Positions 51,340 to 60,078 of a stretch of DNA of 64,000 bases are shown here, one piece after another. Location of the stretch: NCBI RefSeq assembly GCF_918698005.1, contig NZ_CAKKLJ010000001.1, forward strand, positions 512,309-576,308, given 5' to 3'. Each line of letters starts with the position of its first letter. Position 1 is the first letter of the stretch. Source of the DNA: Microbacterium sp. Bi121. Lineage in GTDB: Bacteria; Actinomycetota; Actinomycetes; Actinomycetales; Microbacteriaceae. The notes under the pieces are model-generated. The model did not search any database. It saw only the letters and a program-made list of their open reading frames with translations, and was not told the DNA's origin. A program made the position numbers and the translations under genes.

Positions 51340-52209
51340 ATGCAAGAGTTCTGGAACTGGGCGGGCAACTTCTGGTGGCTCATCTTCCCGATCATGGGGA
51401 TGGCCGGCGGAGCGGCCAAGGCGTGGGAGCAGAGCGCGAAGCGCCGGCACGAGCGTCGGCTCGAGACGCTGCGGGTCAAGGGCGAGATCAAAGCCGCCCA
51501 GCTCGCCGCCCGCGGGCAGGCACTGCCTGCGCGCGCCAGGGCGAAGGATGTGGCATCCGACTCTCAGCTCTCGTCGAAGGAGCTGCTGGAGCGCCTGTTC
51601 GCCGAGCATGACGAGATCACCGCGCGGTGGCTCGACTACGAACTCGACGTCGCGAAGCTCATCGCCTTCCCCGCCATGAGCGACGGCCGGCAGCCGCTGA
51701 CCGCCGCGTTCCTGCGCGCGAAGAAGACTGCGGACAACCTGCGACCCTCGTCGCCGGGCGCCAAGGTCAGCGAGCAGCAGGTCAGCGAGTATCTGGATGC
51801 CGTCGGCAACGCAGCCGTCGCGTTCGAGATCGCCGAGAAGGATGCCCGCCGGCTGCGGAACTCCACGTTCTCCGAGGCCGAGCGCAAGAAGCTCGACCGG
51901 GCCGAGAAGCTCCTGAAGGTCGCCGTCGACGAGTCGGCGACACAGGCCGAGCGCAACATCGCATACAAGCGCGTGCGCGAAGAGCTCGACGGACTCATCG
52001 TGTTGAGCGAGCAGGCGGTCGAGGTGCTCGAGAAACAGGTCGCGCGGGAGATCACGGGGCCCTCGACGGCCGCCGCGGCCTCTGCCGAGCCCGTTGCCGA
52101 GCACGCGCCGGACCCTCTGCCCGTTCGCAACAGCCAGGCAACCGGCAGCCCGATCCAGCGCAGCCCGATCCAGCGCAACCCGATCCGCCATCCTGAGGAG
52201 CAGAGCTGA
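51340..52209 (+). CDS. hypothetical membrane-anchored helical protein
   Basis: A 289-residue protein. One N-terminal hydrophobic segment (FWNWAGNFWWLIFPIMGMAGGAAKAW) anchors it, then a basic stretch (SAKRRHERRLETLRVKGEIKAAQLA) and a mostly helical domain with FAEHDEITARWLDYELDVAKLIAFPAMSDG. The C-terminus is a disordered tail with a short SPIQR repeat. A TAGGCT box lies 10 nt upstream, so it may be leaderless. Not recognised. Confidence 0.75.
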   Translation: MQEFWNWAGNFWWLIFPIMGMAGGAAKAWEQSAKRRHERRLETLRVKGEIKAAQLAARGQALPARARAKDVASDSQLSSKELLERLFAEHDEITARWLDYELDVAKLIAFPAMSDGRQPLTAAFLRAKKTADNLRPSSPGAKVSEQQVSEYLDAVGNAAVAFEIAEKDARRLRNSTFSEAERKKLDRAEKLLKVAVDESATQAERNIAYKRVREELDGLIVLSEQAVEVLEKQVAREITGPSTAAAASAEPVAEHAPDPLPVRNSQATGSPIQRSPIQRNPIRHPEEQS

Positions 52210-52210
52210 C

Positions 52211-53005
52211 GTGAAGATCGACCTGACAGGCAGAACAGCACTCGTCACGGGATCCACGCAGGGCATCGGTCGCGCCATCGCCGCGACGCTGGCGGACGCC
52301 GGCGCCCGCGTCGCCATCAACGGACGAAGCGCCGAGAGCGTGGCATCCACCATCACCTCCCTGCGCGAGGAGGCACAGGACCGCGACCTCGTCGCCGCCC
52401 CTGGGGACGTCACCGATGAGGCCGGAACGGATGCGGTCATCACCGCGATCGGCGACGTCGACGTGCTCGTCAACAACCTCGGCATCTTCGGCGCCACACC
52501 TCCCCTGGAGATCGGCGACGACGAGTGGCGCCGGTACTTCGAGGTGAACGTCCTCGCCGCCGTGCGGCTGATCCGCGCGGCTCTGCCCGGGATGAAGGGC
52601 CGTGGCTGGGGTCGCGTCCTGAACATCGCCAGCGACTCGGCGATCGTCATCCCCGCAGAGATGATCCACTACGGCATGTCGAAGACGGCTCTGCTGGCCG
52701 TCTCGCGCGGTTTCGCGAAGGATGCCGCGGGCACCGGCGTCACCGTCAACTCGGTGATCGCAGGTCCCACGCACACCGGCGGCGTGGAGACGTTCGTGTA
52801 CGAGCTGGTCGACTCCGCCCTGCCATGGGATGAGGCGCAGCGCGAGTTCATGCGCCTGCACCGTCCGCAGTCGCTGATCCAGCGCCTGATCGAACCAGAG
52901 GAGATCGCGAACATGGTCGCGTACCTCGCCTCACCGCTGGCATCCGCGACCACGGGCGCCGCTGTCCGCGTCGACGGCGGGTACGTCGACTCGATCGTTC
53001 CGTAG
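52211..53005 (+). CDS. SDR family oxidoreductase
   Basis: A 264-residue SDR from GTG 52211, one base after the previous stop, with GAGGAG 10 nt upstream. Motifs: TGRTALVTGSTQGIGRAIAATLADAGARVAINGR, DVLVNNLGIFG, NIASDSAIVIPAEMIHYGMSKTALLAVSRGFAKDA (catalytic Ser, Tyr, Lys), and a C-terminal TTGAAVRVDGGYVDSI. Probably co-transcribed with the membrane-anchored protein. Substrate unknown. Confidence 0.91.
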   Translation: MKIDLTGRTALVTGSTQGIGRAIAATLADAGARVAINGRSAESVASTITSLREEAQDRDLVAAPGDVTDEAGTDAVITAIGDVDVLVNNLGIFGATPPLEIGDDEWRRYFEVNVLAAVRLIRAALPGMKGRGWGRVLNIASDSAIVIPAEMIHYGMSKTALLAVSRGFAKDAAGTGVTVNSVIAGPTHTGGVETFVYELVDSALPWDEAQREFMRLHRPQSLIQRLIEPEEIANMVAYLASPLASATTGAAVRVDGGYVDSIVP

Positions 53006-53023
53006 GCCGGCAAGTCGTTCCCG

Positions 53024-54472
53024 TCAGCGAAGACCGACCGGGCCCATCACGATGCGCCGCCGGTCTCGCACCCACACGGCTCCGGTCGCGCGCTTCTCCT
53101 CCCGTGTCGTGAAGCGATACCGGTACGACACGGCCTGCACCCACACGGGGCGTTCACCGCCGAACGGGTCGCGGCGCAGCAGTGCGAGGGTCGGAGCATC
53201 CGCCTCGAGCAGGCGCACGAGGAACACCGTGAACCAGTCCTCCAGAGAGCGACCGAGCGGCAGGAACCACATCAGCCAGTCCAGCCGCAGATGGTACGGC
53301 GCGAACTGCCTGGGCACGCGGCGCACGTCCCCCGGCTTCCCCTTGAAGTCGTACTCGCGCCAGTCCCCGGCATCCGGATCGACTGCGAGAGTTCCCTCGA
53401 CGACGATCTCGATCCGCTCCTTCGTCACCGTGCCGAACGCACCATAGGCGTTGGCGAGCTGCCAGCGGTTGAAGCTCGCATTCATCAGTTGGCGACGTGC
53501 GAACAGGTTGCGCAGCGCCGGCCAGCTGAGCGCGAGGTACAGGATGCCGACGAGCGAGGTGATGATGAGCCAGTAAAGGGGGATGCCGGGCGCCGTCGTC
53601 CGCGCGGACGGCAGGCCGATGGCGGAGAACGCGATGACGATCGTCGCCCAGTTCAGCCAGGCGAAGTTGCCGGTGATGACCAGCCATGCCTGGGTGAGGA
53701 TCACGATCGCCCCGGCGACCGCGCCGACGATCGCGGGTACAGGGCCGGGCACGAACAGCCCGAGGATCGGGGCGAACATGAAGAACGGCACGATCAGCTG
53801 CGCGAAGTGATTGCCGAGCACCTCGCCCTTGTGGAACCAGCGCGGCAGCAGGTGCGCCTGGCGGCTGAGCGGACCCGGCATCGGCTGAGTCTCATGGTGA
53901 TAGGTCAATGCGGTGAGGTCGCGCCATTCGCGGCCGCCGCGGATCTTGATCATGCCGGCGCCGAATTCCAGCCGGAACACCAGCCACCAGAACAGCACGA
54001 TCACGACGGTCGGCGGAGGTTCGTTGCGGGATCCGAGGAACGCCGCGAGGAATCCGGCCTCGAGCAGCAGCATTTCCCAGCCGAAACCATAGAACGTCTG
54101 GCCGATGCTCGAAATCGACATGTACCCGAACCACAGCAGCAGGAAGCAGATCATCGGCACCCAGGGAGGCGCGAACTGCGGGATGCCGACGACCAGCGAG
54201 GCCGCGACGACGATGCCGGCCCAGCACAGCGCGGCGAGCCGCCGGTCGGTGTAGCGGATCCGCGTGAAGAGGGTGGGGCGCAGCATCCGCTTTCGCGCCT
54301 TCGACGAGCCGGCCCAGTCGAGCAGCTCCGGCGCTGGGAGCAGCCCCCGCTCGCCCAGCAGCGGACGGAACTGATTCAGCGACGAGACGAACGCGACGAC
54401 GTACAGCGCCGCGATGCCCCGTTGGAGCACCTCGCGCGCGAAGCCGAAGTCGACCGCGGCGAACCCGTCCAT
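53024..54472 (-). CDS. lipase maturation factor family membrane protein
   Basis: A 482-residue polytopic protein of the LMF1/lipase-maturation family. GIAALYVVAFVSSLNQFRPLLGERGLLP, GYMSISSIGQTFYGFGWEMLLLEAGFLAAF and RLEFGAGMIKIRGGREWRDLTALTYHHETQPMPGPLSRQAHLLP are the family core, followed by further spans and the C-terminal WREYDFKGKPGDVRRVPRQFAPYHLRLDWLMWFL. Bacterial members have no established role; a client lipase is not encoded nearby. Confidence 0.9.
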   Translation of the reverse strand: MDGFAAVDFGFAREVLQRGIAALYVVAFVSSLNQFRPLLGERGLLPAPELLDWAGSSKARKRMLRPTLFTRIRYTDRRLAALCWAGIVVAASLVVGIPQFAPPWVPMICFLLLWFGYMSISSIGQTFYGFGWEMLLLEAGFLAAFLGSRNEPPPTVVIVLFWWLVFRLEFGAGMIKIRGGREWRDLTALTYHHETQPMPGPLSRQAHLLPRWFHKGEVLGNHFAQLIVPFFMFAPILGLFVPGPVPAIVGAVAGAIVILTQAWLVITGNFAWLNWATIVIAFSAIGLPSARTTAPGIPLYWLIITSLVGILYLALSWPALRNLFARRQLMNASFNRWQLANAYGAFGTVTKERIEIVVEGTLAVDPDAGDWREYDFKGKPGDVRRVPRQFAPYHLRLDWLMWFLPLGRSLEDWFTVFLVRLLEADAPTLALLRRDPFGGERPVWVQAVSYRYRFTTREEKRATGAVWVRDRRRIVMGPVGLR

Positions 54473-54597
54473 AGGGCCAGGCTACGCGCGACGCCGACAT
54501 GCATCGAGGCCCCTCGCAGCATCCGGGCCCACTCTGAATCACGGGGATCAGAGGGGCCGGGACGCGCAGAGGGGCCTCGGCGCGAGTGGGGTGAGAC

Positions 54598-55518
54598 TTA
54601 CTCCACGACCCAGTCGAACTGGTCGCCGTTGTCCTCGAGCCACTTGTCGACGGCCTCGGCCTCCTGGCCCTCGCCGAACTCGTTGACAACGAGGTCCTCG
54701 AGCGCACCGTACTGGTCGTCGTTCAGCTTGATCTGCTCGACGAGCTCAGCGGCCTCGGGGAACTCCTCGGCGAAGCCCTTGTGAGCCATGAAGTTCAGCG
54801 TCTCCGCCTCGCCCATCGCACCCTTCGGGTCTTCGAGGTCCTTCACGTCGTACGTGCTGTTGGCCCAGAACGGACGCCACAGCGTGACGACGACGTCCTC
54901 CTCGTTGTCGATCTTCTCGCCGAGAACGGTGAGCATCGCCGAGGTCGACGAGGTCTCGAGCGTGTACTCGCCGTCGAGGCCGTACGCCGGCATCATCGAG
55001 TCCTGCGTGACACCGGTGAGCCCGGCACCGGGCTCGATGCCGATGATCTTGCCGTCGAAGCGGTCGCCAGCGCCCTTGAGGTCTTCGATCGAGTCGATGT
55101 CCATGTAGCTGGGGACCGCGATCGTGAGCTTGGCGTTCTCATAGTAGGCGCCGAGGTCCTCGAGGTCGTCGCCGTAGGTCTTCATGTACTCGGCGTGCGT
55201 GACCTCGGGCCAAGCCGACGGGAACATGTCGACGTCACCCTGCGCGAGGCCGGTGTACAGCGGGCCCGCCTCGGTGAGCGTCTCGAGCTCGACGGTGTAG
55301 CCGAGCTTCTCGAGCTGGTCCTGGACGAGGTACGCCATGCTCAGACCGTCCGACCACGAGGGGATGAACCCGAGCGTGATGGTGCCCTTGCTCTCGTCGC
55401 CGCCACCGGCGCTGTCGCCACCTCCTGCGGCGTCGTTGCCCGTCGCGCAACCGGCGAGGGCGAGGGATGCTGTGACACCGAGTGCTGCGATGGCTGTGAT
55501 GTGCCGGAACTTCTTCAT
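54598..55518 (-). CDS. glycine betaine/proline ABC transporter substrate-binding lipoprotein (ProX/OpuAC-like)
   Basis: A 306-residue lipoprotein with lipobox LAGC (Cys24). Binding domain: KGTITLGFIPSWSDGLSMAYLVQDQLEKLGYTVELETLTEAGPLYTGLAQGDVDMFPSAWPEVTHAEYMKTYGD and NSTYDVKDLEDPKGAMGEAE, typical ProX quaternary amine binder. Last gene of a second, ProU-type system (ATPase, permease, binding protein). Confidence 0.93.
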   Translation of the reverse strand: MKKFRHITAIAALGVTASLALAGCATGNDAAGGGDSAGGGDESKGTITLGFIPSWSDGLSMAYLVQDQLEKLGYTVELETLTEAGPLYTGLAQGDVDMFPSAWPEVTHAEYMKTYGDDLEDLGAYYENAKLTIAVPSYMDIDSIEDLKGAGDRFDGKIIGIEPGAGLTGVTQDSMMPAYGLDGEYTLETSSTSAMLTVLGEKIDNEEDVVVTLWRPFWANSTYDVKDLEDPKGAMGEAETLNFMAHKGFAEEFPEAAELVEQIKLNDDQYGALEDLVVNEFGEGQEAEAVDKWLEDNGDQFDWVVE

Positions 55519-55566
55519 GGTGCTTCCTTTCGTATGTTCTGCTGCGTTTCGTATGGGTTCAGTTGG

Positions 55567-56535
55567 TCAAGGGGCTGCTCGCCGCATGCCGGCCGCGGTC
55601 GCCTTGTCGACCTCGTTCGCCGTTGGCGCCTCGGCCGCGGCATCCGCTGCGACATTGCGCCGCTCTGTCTGGCGACGCGCCAGCATGCCGAGAAGTGAGG
55701 AGCGGTACTCGCCCGGTGCTCCGAGTGCCGCAGTGACGCGGTCGAGGAAGACGGCGATCAGCACGACACCAAGGCCGGCCTCGACGCCCTTGCCGATGTT
55801 CACGGTCGAGATGGCCTGAACGACGAGCTTTCCGAGTCCGTCGGCTCCTGCCATGCCGGCGATGACGGCCATCGACAGCGAGAGCATGATGACCTGGTTG
55901 ACGCCGGCCATGATGGTCGGCGTCGCGAGCGGCAGCTGGATGCCGCGCAGGATCTGGCCCGGCGTCGCACCGAAGGCGTGTCCGGCCTCGACCGTCTCCG
56001 AGTCGACGCCGCGGATGCCGAGCTCGGTCATGCGCACGCCAGGAGGCAGCGCGAAGATCACGGTCGCGACGAGACCGGGCACGACGCCGATGCTGAAGAA
56101 CACGATCGCGGGGATCAGGTATACGAACGCCGGCATCGTCTGCATGAAGTCGAGAATCGGCTTGAGCACGGCCCGAACGGTGTCGTTGCGCGCCGACCAG
56201 ATACCGAGCGGAATCGCGATGACGACGGCGACGAGCGCTGCGACGATCACCAGCGACAGCGTCTGCATCGCGGCGACCCAGAGGCCCATGCTGAGGATGA
56301 GCGCGAACGAGACGGCGGCGCCGAGGGCCATCCAGACCGAGCGGACGGCCCAGGCGATCAGCGCGGCGATGATGATGACGACAACGATCGGGGTGCCGAG
56401 GAGCACCTCGGTCAGTCCGTCGACGAGGAACTTGACGACGAAGGAGATGACGTCGAGGAGCCCGTCGAGGTTGTCCTTGACCCACGCGACGGCAGCGGCG
56501 ACCCACTCGCCGATCGGAATGCGGAACCCGTCCAT
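55567..56535 (-). CDS. glycine betaine ABC transporter permease (ProW-like)
   Basis: A 322-residue permease: eight predicted spans including VISFVVKFLVDGLTEVLLGTPIVVVIIIAALIAWAV, SLVIVAALVAVVIAIPLGIWSARND and the EAA-type loop GVDSETVEAGHAFGATPGQILRGIQLPLATPTIMAGVNQVIMLSLSM. It starts in the stop codon of the ATPase gene (1-bp overlap, TGATG). A Thr/Ala/Glu-rich C-terminal tail is extra. Confidence 0.93.
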   Translation of the reverse strand: MDGFRIPIGEWVAAAVAWVKDNLDGLLDVISFVVKFLVDGLTEVLLGTPIVVVIIIAALIAWAVRSVWMALGAAVSFALILSMGLWVAAMQTLSLVIVAALVAVVIAIPLGIWSARNDTVRAVLKPILDFMQTMPAFVYLIPAIVFFSIGVVPGLVATVIFALPPGVRMTELGIRGVDSETVEAGHAFGATPGQILRGIQLPLATPTIMAGVNQVIMLSLSMAVIAGMAGADGLGKLVVQAISTVNIGKGVEAGLGVVLIAVFLDRVTAALGAPGEYRSSLLGMLARRQTERRNVAADAAAEAPTANEVDKATAAGMRRAAP

Positions 56536-57833
56536 CAGAGTGCCTCTCCTTCGGTTGCGGCCGCTGCGGTCGCAGCATCCGCCTCGCCGAGCACGGCGTC
56601 GATCTCGGCCTGGGGAACAGGCGGCATCGGCAAGGTGATCTCCTCCGTGGAGTTCGGGCCCGGGCCGAGCGCGGCCAGCAGCGTGACGCGCGGGATGACG
56701 CCGACGATGCGGTCATCGCCGTCGATCACTGCGAGCGGCAGCGGCGACTCGACGGCAGGGACGAACAGGTTCATCAGGACCTCGTCCTCACGCACGGTCT
56801 GCGGAGCGGGCTTGATCACCGACGCGAGCGATGATTCGCCCTTGCGGACGAGCTTGACGGCATCCCGGTCGGTGACCATGCCGAGCAGCTTGCGGTCGCG
56901 ACCGGTGACGTACACGGCCGACATGTAGGCGTCGCGCATCTGGCGGAGCGCGGTGCGGGGGCCGGCGGTCTCGGCGACCAGCGGACGCGGCAGCTCCATG
57001 ACGTTGGACGCCGTGAGCACGCGGGCGCGGTCGACATCCTGCACGAACTGCTCGACGTAGTCGTTGGCCGGGTCGGTGAGGATGTCCTCCGGCGTGCCGA
57101 TCTGGACGATCCGGCCGTCGCGCATCACGGCGATGCGATCGCCGAGGAACATGGCCTCGTTGAGGTCGTGCGTGATGAAGACGATCGTCTTCTGCAGCTT
57201 CTCCTGCAGTTCGACCAGCTGCTCCTGCATCTCACGGCGGATCAGCGGGTCGAGGGCGCTGAACGCCTCGTCCATGAGCAGGATCTCGGTGTCTGCGGCC
57301 AGGGCGCGGGCGATGCCGACGCGCTGCTGCATTCCACCCGAGAGCTGCGAAGGGAGCTTGTCGCCCCAGCCGGTGAGACCGACCATGTCGAGCACGTCAC
57401 CGGCCTTCGCGAGCCGCTCAGCCTTCGGCACGCCCTTGAGCTCAAGCGGATACGCGACGTTGTCGGCCACCGTGCGGTGCGGCAGTAGCGCGAAGTGCTG
57501 GAACACCATCGACACGTTCTCGCGACGGATCTCGCGCAGCCGCGACGCGGGGATGCCGGTGATCGTGTCGCCGCCGATGGTCACCGTGCCGTCGGTGATG
57601 TCGTGCAGGCCGTTGAGCATGCGGATGATCGTGGACTTGCCCGAGCCGGACAGGCCCATGATGACGAATATCTCACCCTTGTTGACGGTGAAGCTGGCGT
57701 CGATGACGGCAGCGGTCCCGGCATCCTGCACCTCGGTGCGGGATGCGCCGGACTTCAGGCGCTGGACGGCCTGCTTCGGATTCCTTCCGAAGACTTTGAA
57801 AAGATTGCGCGCTTCAAGAGCGGTTTCGGTCAC
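56535..57833 (-). CDS. glycine betaine ABC transporter ATP-binding protein with CBS domains (ProV-like)
   Basis: A 432-residue ATPase, from GTG 57833 (VTETALEARNLFKVFGRNP), with GGGGGA just upstream. Walker A GLSGSGKST, signature SQLSGGMQQRVGIARAL, Walker B EILLMDEAFSALDP, switch THDLNEA. C-terminal CBS-like tandem (about 290-400, DAYMSAVYVTGRDRKLLGMVTDRDAVKLV ... AVIDGDDRIVGVIPRVTLL) may sense ionic strength. Longer upstream frames are not supported. First gene of the ProU-type operon. Confidence 0.93.
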   Translation of the reverse strand: MTETALEARNLFKVFGRNPKQAVQRLKSGASRTEVQDAGTAAVIDASFTVNKGEIFVIMGLSGSGKSTIIRMLNGLHDITDGTVTIGGDTITGIPASRLREIRRENVSMVFQHFALLPHRTVADNVAYPLELKGVPKAERLAKAGDVLDMVGLTGWGDKLPSQLSGGMQQRVGIARALAADTEILLMDEAFSALDPLIRREMQEQLVELQEKLQKTIVFITHDLNEAMFLGDRIAVMRDGRIVQIGTPEDILTDPANDYVEQFVQDVDRARVLTASNVMELPRPLVAETAGPRTALRQMRDAYMSAVYVTGRDRKLLGMVTDRDAVKLVRKGESSLASVIKPAPQTVREDEVLMNLFVPAVESPLPLAVIDGDDRIVGVIPRVTLLAALGPGPNSTEEITLPMPPVPQAEIDAVLGEADAATAAAATEGEAL

Positions 57834-58029
57834 GTTTCCCCCGCGGCTCACGACTTCGGGTGTCGATGAGAGCCTGCATCGGTTGCGCCCGGGTGATGCT
57901 CCTGGCCGTTTCGACACACTGCGCTGGCGGCACTGACGGAGAGTTTCGGACTCACCGCAAAGAACATCGACCATACGTCCGCGCCTCTTCGCAGCACAGC
58001 ACAATCGAAAGAAGGACGCGGCCGCGGAC

Positions 58030-58042
58030 TGGTCTCAGACCA
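58030..58042. promoter_or_regulatory. palindrome upstream of the ProU-type operon
   Basis: TGGTCT-C-AGACCA, perfect 6-bp arms, in the 282-bp gap before the ATPase gene. An A/T-rich segment (58051-58090) lies beyond it, where the minus-strand promoter probably sits. No regulator assigned. The rest of the gap shows nothing gene-like. Confidence 0.4.
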
Positions 58043-58115
58043 AAAGGCCTACATTTCAACGTAACAACAATGTGGACCTTTGTCTAATGTCGACAATCTG
58101 CGGGCCTGTTTGCAT

Positions 58116-59327
58116 TCACTGCCGGATGCTGCGCGTCACGGTGAACTTCGGTGTTCGGTGGAGTTGCTGCGTGGGGCCGATCGTGCGGTTGAGTTCTTGC
58201 TTGTACGCGAGGTGCGAGTTGTAGACGGTGAGGAGTTCGCCGCCCGGTCTCAGGATGCGGGCGGCCGCCTCGAAGAGCCTGATGGCGGCGCCCGTGTGGA
58301 TGCTGGCACCGAGGTGGAACGGCGGGTTGAGCAGGACCAGATCTGCTGATTGATCGGGGATTTCCGAACCCGCGTCGTCGTGCGTCACTACTGCTGTGAT
58401 GCGGTTTGCGGCCATGGTCGCCCTGGCGGATGCCACGGCCGCCGCCGACCGGTCGGTCGCGATGATCCTGGCGCCGGGGTGCGTGAGTGCGTAGGTCGCG
58501 GCGAGCGCGCCGGTGCCGCAGCCGAGGTCGACGACGGTCTCGGTGACTGCCGCCTGCATAACTCCGGAGGTTTTTCCTGGATCGGCGTCGTCTCGGCCGG
58601 GTTTGGGCCCATCCGCCGCGTTTCTCCGGAGTTGTGCGGGGAACGCAAGAACCTCGAGCAGCACCCGCGTGCCGATGTCGAGCTTCGACCCGGCGAACGC
58701 GCCGCCGTGCGCGACGAGCGTGAGCGGCCGGTCGAGCCCGGGCGCCTCGACCGCCGACGTCACGGGATATGGCGGCTCGGCCGGCACGTCCCGAGCCCCG
58801 GTCGCCACGATCAGCCGCGACTTCCGCTCGGCGCGCTGCGGCTGCACGGTCTCGAAGCTCCGCCCGAGCACCTCGTTCTGCGTGAGCGTCATGTGCTTCA
58901 CGCGCCCGCCCGCGATGAGTGTCACGCCCGGCGCGGCCCATCGGGCCACGGCATCCACGATCTCCTCGAGCTCGGCGAGCGACTTCGGCAGCTGCAGCAG
59001 CACCAGCCGTGCGCCCTCGAGCAGCTCCGGCCCGAGCTCGCACTCCACGGACGCACCCGCAGTTCCGAACCCGAGCGCAGCGGCATTCCGCACGAGCGCC
59101 CGGCGCCCGGTGGCAAGGTCCTGATGCACGCGGATGCCGCGCATCCCGGCGTCCGCCAACGCGAGCGTGATCGCGCCGTACTCGTCGCCGATCACCGCGA
59201 TCTCGTCGCCCGCCATCGACGCTACGAGAGCGCGTGCGACGAGGAGCTCGTCCGTGGCATCCCACGCCTGCAGATTCGGCGCCTCCACGTCGGGGAAGCG
59301 GCGCAGGGCTGCGTATGAGAAGTCCAC
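58116..59327 (-). CDS. RlmG/RsmC-type class I SAM-dependent methyltransferase carrying an intragenic palindromic element
   Basis: A 403-residue methyltransferase, from GTG 59327 (VDFSYAALRRF); the GGGGAGG box abuts the start, so leaderless initiation is possible. The N-terminal half resembles the degenerate methyltransferase-like domain of RlmG/RsmC. The C-terminal half has the SAM site TVVDLGCGTGALAATYALTHPGARIIATDRS and the catalytic LVLLNPPFHLG (NPPF). These enzymes methylate guanosines in rRNA. Just before the SAM site a stretch encoded by 58556-58637 (RRNAADGPKPGRDDADPGKTSGVMQAA) is an insert with a 14-bp inverted repeat. The product may tolerate it as a surface loop. Confidence 0.82.
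   Translation of the reverse strand: MDFSYAALRRFPDVEAPNLQAWDATDELLVARALVASMAGDEIAVIGDEYGAITLALADAGMRGIRVHQDLATGRRALVRNAAALGFGTAGASVECELGPELLEGARLVLLQLPKSLAELEEIVDAVARWAAPGVTLIAGGRVKHMTLTQNEVLGRSFETVQPQRAERKSRLIVATGARDVPAEPPYPVTSAVEAPGLDRPLTLVAHGGAFAGSKLDIGTRVLLEVLAFPAQLRRNAADGPKPGRDDADPGKTSGVMQAAVTETVVDLGCGTGALAATYALTHPGARIIATDRSAAAVASARATMAANRITAVVTHDDAGSEIPDQSADLVLLNPPFHLGASIHTGAAIRLFEAAARILRPGGELLTVYNSHLAYKQELNRTIGPTQQLHRTPKFTVTRSIRQ
58556..58637. repeat. 82-bp palindromic element inside the methyltransferase gene
   Basis: Arms GCATAACTCCGGAG (58556-58569) and CTCCGGAGTTGTGC (58624-58637) pair at 13 of 14 positions. The intervening 54 bp contain TTTTTCC and CGGCC. It lies in a loop of the protein just before the SAM site and encodes low-complexity Arg/Pro/Gly/Asp-rich residues. 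Confidence 0.65.
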
Positions 59328-59352
59328 CTCCCCAGGGTACGAGCGGCATTCC

Positions 59353-59380
59353 TTGACAAGGACTGAACAGGTGTTTAGTC
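59353..59380 (+). promoter_or_regulatory. promoter and TetR operator of the ABC exporter operon
   Basis: TTGACA (59353-59358) and TTAGTC (59375-59380) with 16-bp spacing. GACTGAACA-GG-TGTTTAGTC (59361-59380) is a 20-bp palindrome with one mismatch covering the -10. The ATG of the TetR gene is 9 nt after the -10, so the message is nearly leaderless. Likely autorepression. Confidence 0.65.
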
Positions 59381-59388
59381 TGCTGTAC

Positions 59389-60078
59389 ATGCGTTCAGCA
59401 TCCGATGATCTCACCGCCCGCGCCCGCATCCGGGATGCCGCGATCGCCGCGTTCGCGCGCAGCGGCTTCGACGCCGTGAGCATGCGCGCGATCGCCGCGG
59501 ATGCCGACGTGAGCCCGGCCTTGATCGTGCACCACTTCGGCGACAAGGCGGCCCTGCGGACGGTCTGCGACGACTACGTCGTGAGCGTCTTCACCGACGA
59601 GAACCACGACCTCATGGGCGGACCGACCGCCGATCGCATGCGCGCGGCGCTTAACGACCTCGACCGCTACGCCCCGTACATCGACTACCTCGCACGGATG
59701 CTCACCGACGACTCCCCCGCTGCGAATCACCTGTTCGACACCATGCTCGCGGCGACCGGGGATGTGCTCGAGGCTCAGCGTTCCGCCGGGCTGCTCAAGA
59801 CGATGAGCGATCCGGCGATGACGACCCTGCTGGTCACGCTGCTCGGGCTCGGGCACGTCGTGATGCGCGGCCAGATCGCCCGCGCGCTCGGCGAGGACCA
59901 GCTCAGCCCCGCCGGGCTCCTGCGCGCGACGCTTCCGACCATGGAGCTGCTCACGCACGGCATCTATGCGACCGACGCGTTCCTCGAGGGGACGCGCGCG
60001 GCAGTCGGCGCGGATGCCGAGCCGCGCCCGACCGAGACCGACCGCTCCGAGACCGATGACTCCGAGGAGGAGCGATGA
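59389..60078 (+). CDS. TetR family regulator of an ABC exporter
   Basis: A 229-residue TetR repressor with HTH AAIAAFARSGFDAVSMRAIAADADVSPALIVHHFGDKAALRTVCDDYV, a helical sensor domain and a disordered acidic tail (ETDRSETDDSEEER). The stop overlaps the ATPase start by 4 bp, so it is the first gene of the TetR-ATPase-permease operon and probably controls it via the palindrome at 59361-59380. Confidence 0.93.
   Translation: MRSASDDLTARARIRDAAIAAFARSGFDAVSMRAIAADADVSPALIVHHFGDKAALRTVCDDYVVSVFTDENHDLMGGPTADRMRAALNDLDRYAPYIDYLARMLTDDSPAANHLFDTMLAATGDVLEAQRSAGLLKTMSDPAMTTLLVTLLGLGHVVMRGQIARALGEDQLSPAGLLRATLPTMELLTHGIYATDAFLEGTRAAVGADAEPRPTETDRSETDDSEEER

Noticed and set aside
54505..54579. 11-bp inverted repeat CGAGGCCCCTC/GAGGGGCCTCG as a terminator
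   Set aside because: The arms are 53 nt apart with competing GGGGCC copies between them; not a clear hairpin terminator.
56535..58004. Longer start of the ATPase gene at 58004
   Set aside because: The added 57 residues are Cys/Arg-rich and unlike ProV N-termini; GTG 57833 gives the usual start.
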